A stretch of DNA of 7,431 nucleotides from Nitrospinota bacterium (GTDB lineage Bacteria > Nitrospinota > Nitrospinia > UBA9942). Of this stretch, positions 5,600 through 7,431 are shown in pieces. The notes below the pieces were generated by a model. It was not told where the DNA came from and searched no databases. It saw only the letters and a list, made by a program, of their open reading frames with translations. Location of the stretch: positions 1-7,431 of the forward strand of contig DNJG01000037.1 of NCBI GenBank assembly GCA_003489165.1. The letters are read 5' to 3'. The first letter of the stretch is position 1, and every line of letters begins with the position of its first letter. Position numbers and translations under genes: made by a program.

Positions 5600-6679
5600 T
5601 TATTTGGATTTTGACACCCCTGCGCTCTCAAATGTCGCCATTTGTGTCAGTATCTTAAATCCTGCCTCCACCAAGCCGATTCCGAGTGCTGCACCTGTCC
5701 CCTCACCGAGCCTGAGGTTCAAATCCAGCAGTGCATTATTGCCAAGCTTTTTAATCACTGCCATATGCCCCTTTTCAACAGAAAGGTGGGAGGCAAATAT
5801 ATAATCCCTGACTGCTGGCTGGATGCACGAGGCAATGAGGGCGCCTGCACCTGATATGAAGCCGTCCACTACAACAGGAATCCTTCTTGATGCTGCTCCT
5901 AATATCAGCCCTGCAATACCGGCAATCTCATAACCGCCAACCTTTGAAAGGACATCTATAGGATCTTTGGCATCAGGTTTATTAATCCTGATTGCTTCTT
6001 TTATAATATCAACCTTTTTCTTGAAAGCCTCATCATTAATTCCGGTTCCTCTTCCCGTAACATTTTCTACAGGCTCTTCTGTCATAACAGCAGTAATTGC
6101 ACTGCTTGGTGTTGTATTGCCAATCCCCATATCTCCTGTCCCGATAATATCCACATTCTTTTTTGACCAATCCTTGGCAAGCTCTATGCCCACCTCTATA
6201 CCTTTGACAGCATCTTCACGGCTCATCGCAGGACCTTTTGCCATATTCCGTGTCCCTTTGGCTATTTTCTTTATTAGCAGACCATTTGATGGCTTGAAAT
6301 CATAATCCACTCCAATATCTACAACTACAACCTCTGCACCGACATGCCTTGCAAGGACATTAACTCCGGCACCACCCCGCAGAAAATTTAATACCATCTG
6401 GGGGGTCACCTCTTTTGGATAGGCACTGACACCATCATCTGCCACGCCATGGTCGCCTGCAAATGTAAAGATTACCTTCTTCTCAAGTTTAGGATTATCC
6501 ACTCCTCTAATTGCCACATACCTCTGTGCCAGTTCTTCCAGCCTCCCCAGACTCCCCACAGGCTTTGTCAGATTATCAAGCCGCTTTTTCACATTTTCGT
6601 ATGCAGATTGCGGAATATGTTTAATCCTGCTTACAATTTCATTTATTAGATTCGAATCGCTTACTACATGCCTATCCAT
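5600..6679 (-). CDS. cobT: Nicotinate-nucleotide--dimethylbenzimidazole phosphoribosyltransferase CobT
   Basis: CobT moves phosphoribose from nicotinate mononucleotide to 5,6-dimethylbenzimidazole (or another lower-ligand base), giving the alpha-ribotide used to finish cobalamin-type cofactors; it is cytoplasmic. The 359-residue length is typical. Landmarks are KPVGSLGRLEELA (39-51), FAGDHGVADDGVSAYPKEVT (73-92), the glycine-rich GTGDMGIGNTTPSSA (180-194), VDGFISGAGA (271-280) and RLGEGTGAAL (323-332), where E326 matches the catalytic glutamate (E317 of the Salmonella enzyme). The GEMGIGNT motif has D183 in place of the usual glutamate. AAGGAG lies eight bases before the ATG. The gene starts 28 bases after the M16 gene, so the two are probably cotranscribed. 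No other cobamide gene is in the window, so the context does not tell which base is used or whether the pathway is de novo or salvage. Confidence 0.96.
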   Translation of the reverse strand: MDRHVVSDSNLINEIVSRIKHIPQSAYENVKKRLDNLTKPVGSLGRLEELAQRYVAIRGVDNPKLEKKVIFTFAGDHGVADDGVSAYPKEVTPQMVLNFLRGGAGVNVLARHVGAEVVVVDIGVDYDFKPSNGLLIKKIAKGTRNMAKGPAMSREDAVKGIEVGIELAKDWSKKNVDIIGTGDMGIGNTTPSSAITAVMTEEPVENVTGRGTGINDEAFKKKVDIIKEAIRINKPDAKDPIDVLSKVGGYEIAGIAGLILGAASRRIPVVVDGFISGAGALIASCIQPAVRDYIFASHLSVEKGHMAVIKKLGNNALLDLNLRLGEGTGAALGIGLVEAGFKILTQMATFESAGVSKSK

Positions 6680-6687
6680 CTTCCCTT

Positions 6688-6693
6688 CTCCTT
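6688..6693 (-). promoter_or_regulatory. Ribosome binding site of cobT
   Basis: AAGGAG lies eight bases before the ATG at 6679, in the 28-base gap after the M16 gene. It supports this start and translation from a shared transcript. Confidence 0.75.
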
Positions 6694-6707
6694 AAAAGTC
6701 CAGATGA

Positions 6708-7431
6708 TTAGTTGTCAGTCAGTAAACCAATTGAAATTTTTTCCTTTTTGATAGGTCCGAGAACAGCCAGATTAAAAAATGAGTTGTCAAGCAGCCTATT
6801 TGCAAGTCTCTGAATCTTTTCCTCTGTAACCTTTTCTATCTCATCAATAATCTCATCTAATGAAAAAAACCTCTCAAAATACATTTCCTGTTTTGCAAGC
6901 TGATTCATCCTGCTGCTGGAACTCTCAAGAGAGAGCATCAGATTCCCTTTTAATTGTTCTTTTGCCTTTTTCAATTCATCAGCTGACACTTTAACAGTCA
7001 TTAAAAGTTTGAATTCCTCCAATGACATCTTTAAAACCTTTTCAAAAAACTCAGCACTGGTTCCTGCATATATTCCAAGTAGCCCTGTATCGGCATAGGG
7101 CGATATAAAAGAATGTATGGAATAAGCAAGTCCATAATCCTCCCTTATCTTCTGAAAAAGCCTTGAACTCATACTGCCGCCGAGTATTGTATTTAATAAA
7201 TACCCTTCAAACCGGTTCTCATCGGCACTTCTAAGCCCCTTTGTCCCAAGACAGAAATGCACTTGTTCCAATTCCCTTTCCTTAACAATAAAATTTCTTT
7301 TTATCTCAGGAGGTGCTTCTCTGCTTGATGAGGCATTTTTGTTCAAACTGCCAAATGCATTTTCAAGAAGTTCATTTAATCTACGCTCATCAATATTTCC
7401 GGCAGCTGCAATTATAATATTTTTCGGGATA
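6708..7431 (-). CDS. M16 family (pitrilysin/insulinase-type) peptidase, C-terminal 240 residues
   Basis: The frame is open from the window edge to the TAA at 6708, so the gene is cut at its 5' end; apparent internal starts such as the TTG at 7346 are not real starts. The visible part begins with IPKNIIIAAAGNID, the hinge into the second M16 domain, then has ERELEQVHFCLGTKGL and, in the region that binds substrate in this fold, LGGSMSSRLFQKIREDYGLAYSIHSF, with the conserved R and Y. A helical region with SSSRMNQLAKQEMYF follows. The zinc-binding HxxEH motif belongs to the N-terminal domain and lies outside the window, so it cannot be said whether this is an active peptidase or an inactive partner subunit. 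Such proteins in Gram-negative bacteria are usually periplasmic or cytoplasmic peptide-degrading enzymes of about 410-440 residues. The link to cobT seems to be cotranscription only. Confidence 0.93.
   Translation of the reverse strand, partial: IPKNIIIAAAGNIDERRLNELLENAFGSLNKNASSSREAPPEIKRNFIVKERELEQVHFCLGTKGLRSADENRFEGYLLNTILGGSMSSRLFQKIREDYGLAYSIHSFISPYADTGLLGIYAGTSAEFFEKVLKMSLEEFKLLMTVKVSADELKKAKEQLKGNLMLSLESSSSRMNQLAKQEMYFERFFSLDEIIDEIEKVTEEKIQRLANRLLDNSFFNLAVLGPIKKEKISIGLLTDN

Noticed and set aside
6708..7346. A complete 212-residue gene starting at the TTG at 7346
   Set aside because: The frame continues upstream to the window edge with typical M16 sequence (IIIAAAGNID), so this is an internal codon of a truncated gene.

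Overview
All genes in this window lie on the minus strand, so transcription runs from high to low coordinates. The DNA is moderately AT-rich. The content points to a Gram-negative (diderm) bacterium: a divisome activator block (FtsX, an EnvC-like degenerate LytM protein, a CtpA-type S41 protease, a YibQ-type divergent polysaccharide deacetylase) followed by TsaD. Similar orders occur in Deltaproteobacteria-like and Nitrospirota-like genomes, and the intergenic palindromes built from short tandem units fit that kind of environmental genome. This placement is inference; no marker here fixes the phylum.

Layout in transcription order. (1) 7431-6708: C-terminal part of an M16 zinc-peptidase-family protein, cut by the window edge. 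(2) 6679-5600: cobT, lower-ligand base phosphoribosyltransferase of cobamide assembly, 28 bases after the M16 gene and with a good ribosome binding site. (3) 5599-5335: 265 bases without a gene, holding a large palindrome of ACGAAT units and a candidate promoter. (4) 5334-4426: ftsX, without ftsE beside it. (5) 4429-3182: envC-like gene, overlapping ftsX by ATGA. (6) 3181-3083: a second palindrome, of GATTGAA-type heptads. (7) 3082-1742: ctpA. (8) 1745-867: divergent polysaccharide deacetylase, overlapping ctpA by ATGA. (9) 866-684: 183 bases with no convincing gene. (10) 683-1: tsaD, running off the window.

Genes 4, 5, 7 and 8 look like one cell-envelope operon. FtsX would transmit a divisome signal across the inner membrane to the periplasmic coiled-coil/LytM protein, which activates peptidoglycan amidases. 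CtpA would cut periplasmic or envelope proteins, possibly cell-wall hydrolases. The deacetylase-like protein is a long-standing neighbour of envC (yibQ follows envC in E. coli) and its role is poorly defined. cobT and tsaD flank the block and are functionally unrelated to it.

The most unusual feature is that three different palindromes, each with arms made of short tandem units, sit at or just before the 5' ends of three consecutive genes (ftsX, envC, ctpA). The one at envC lies inside the reading frame and encodes most of the hydrophobic core of the signal peptide, so a repeat element appears to have been taken into the protein. A second point worth checking is a changed glycine-rich motif in TsaD that can be explained by two compensating one-base changes. 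I see no defence system, CRISPR array, transposase or RNA gene.
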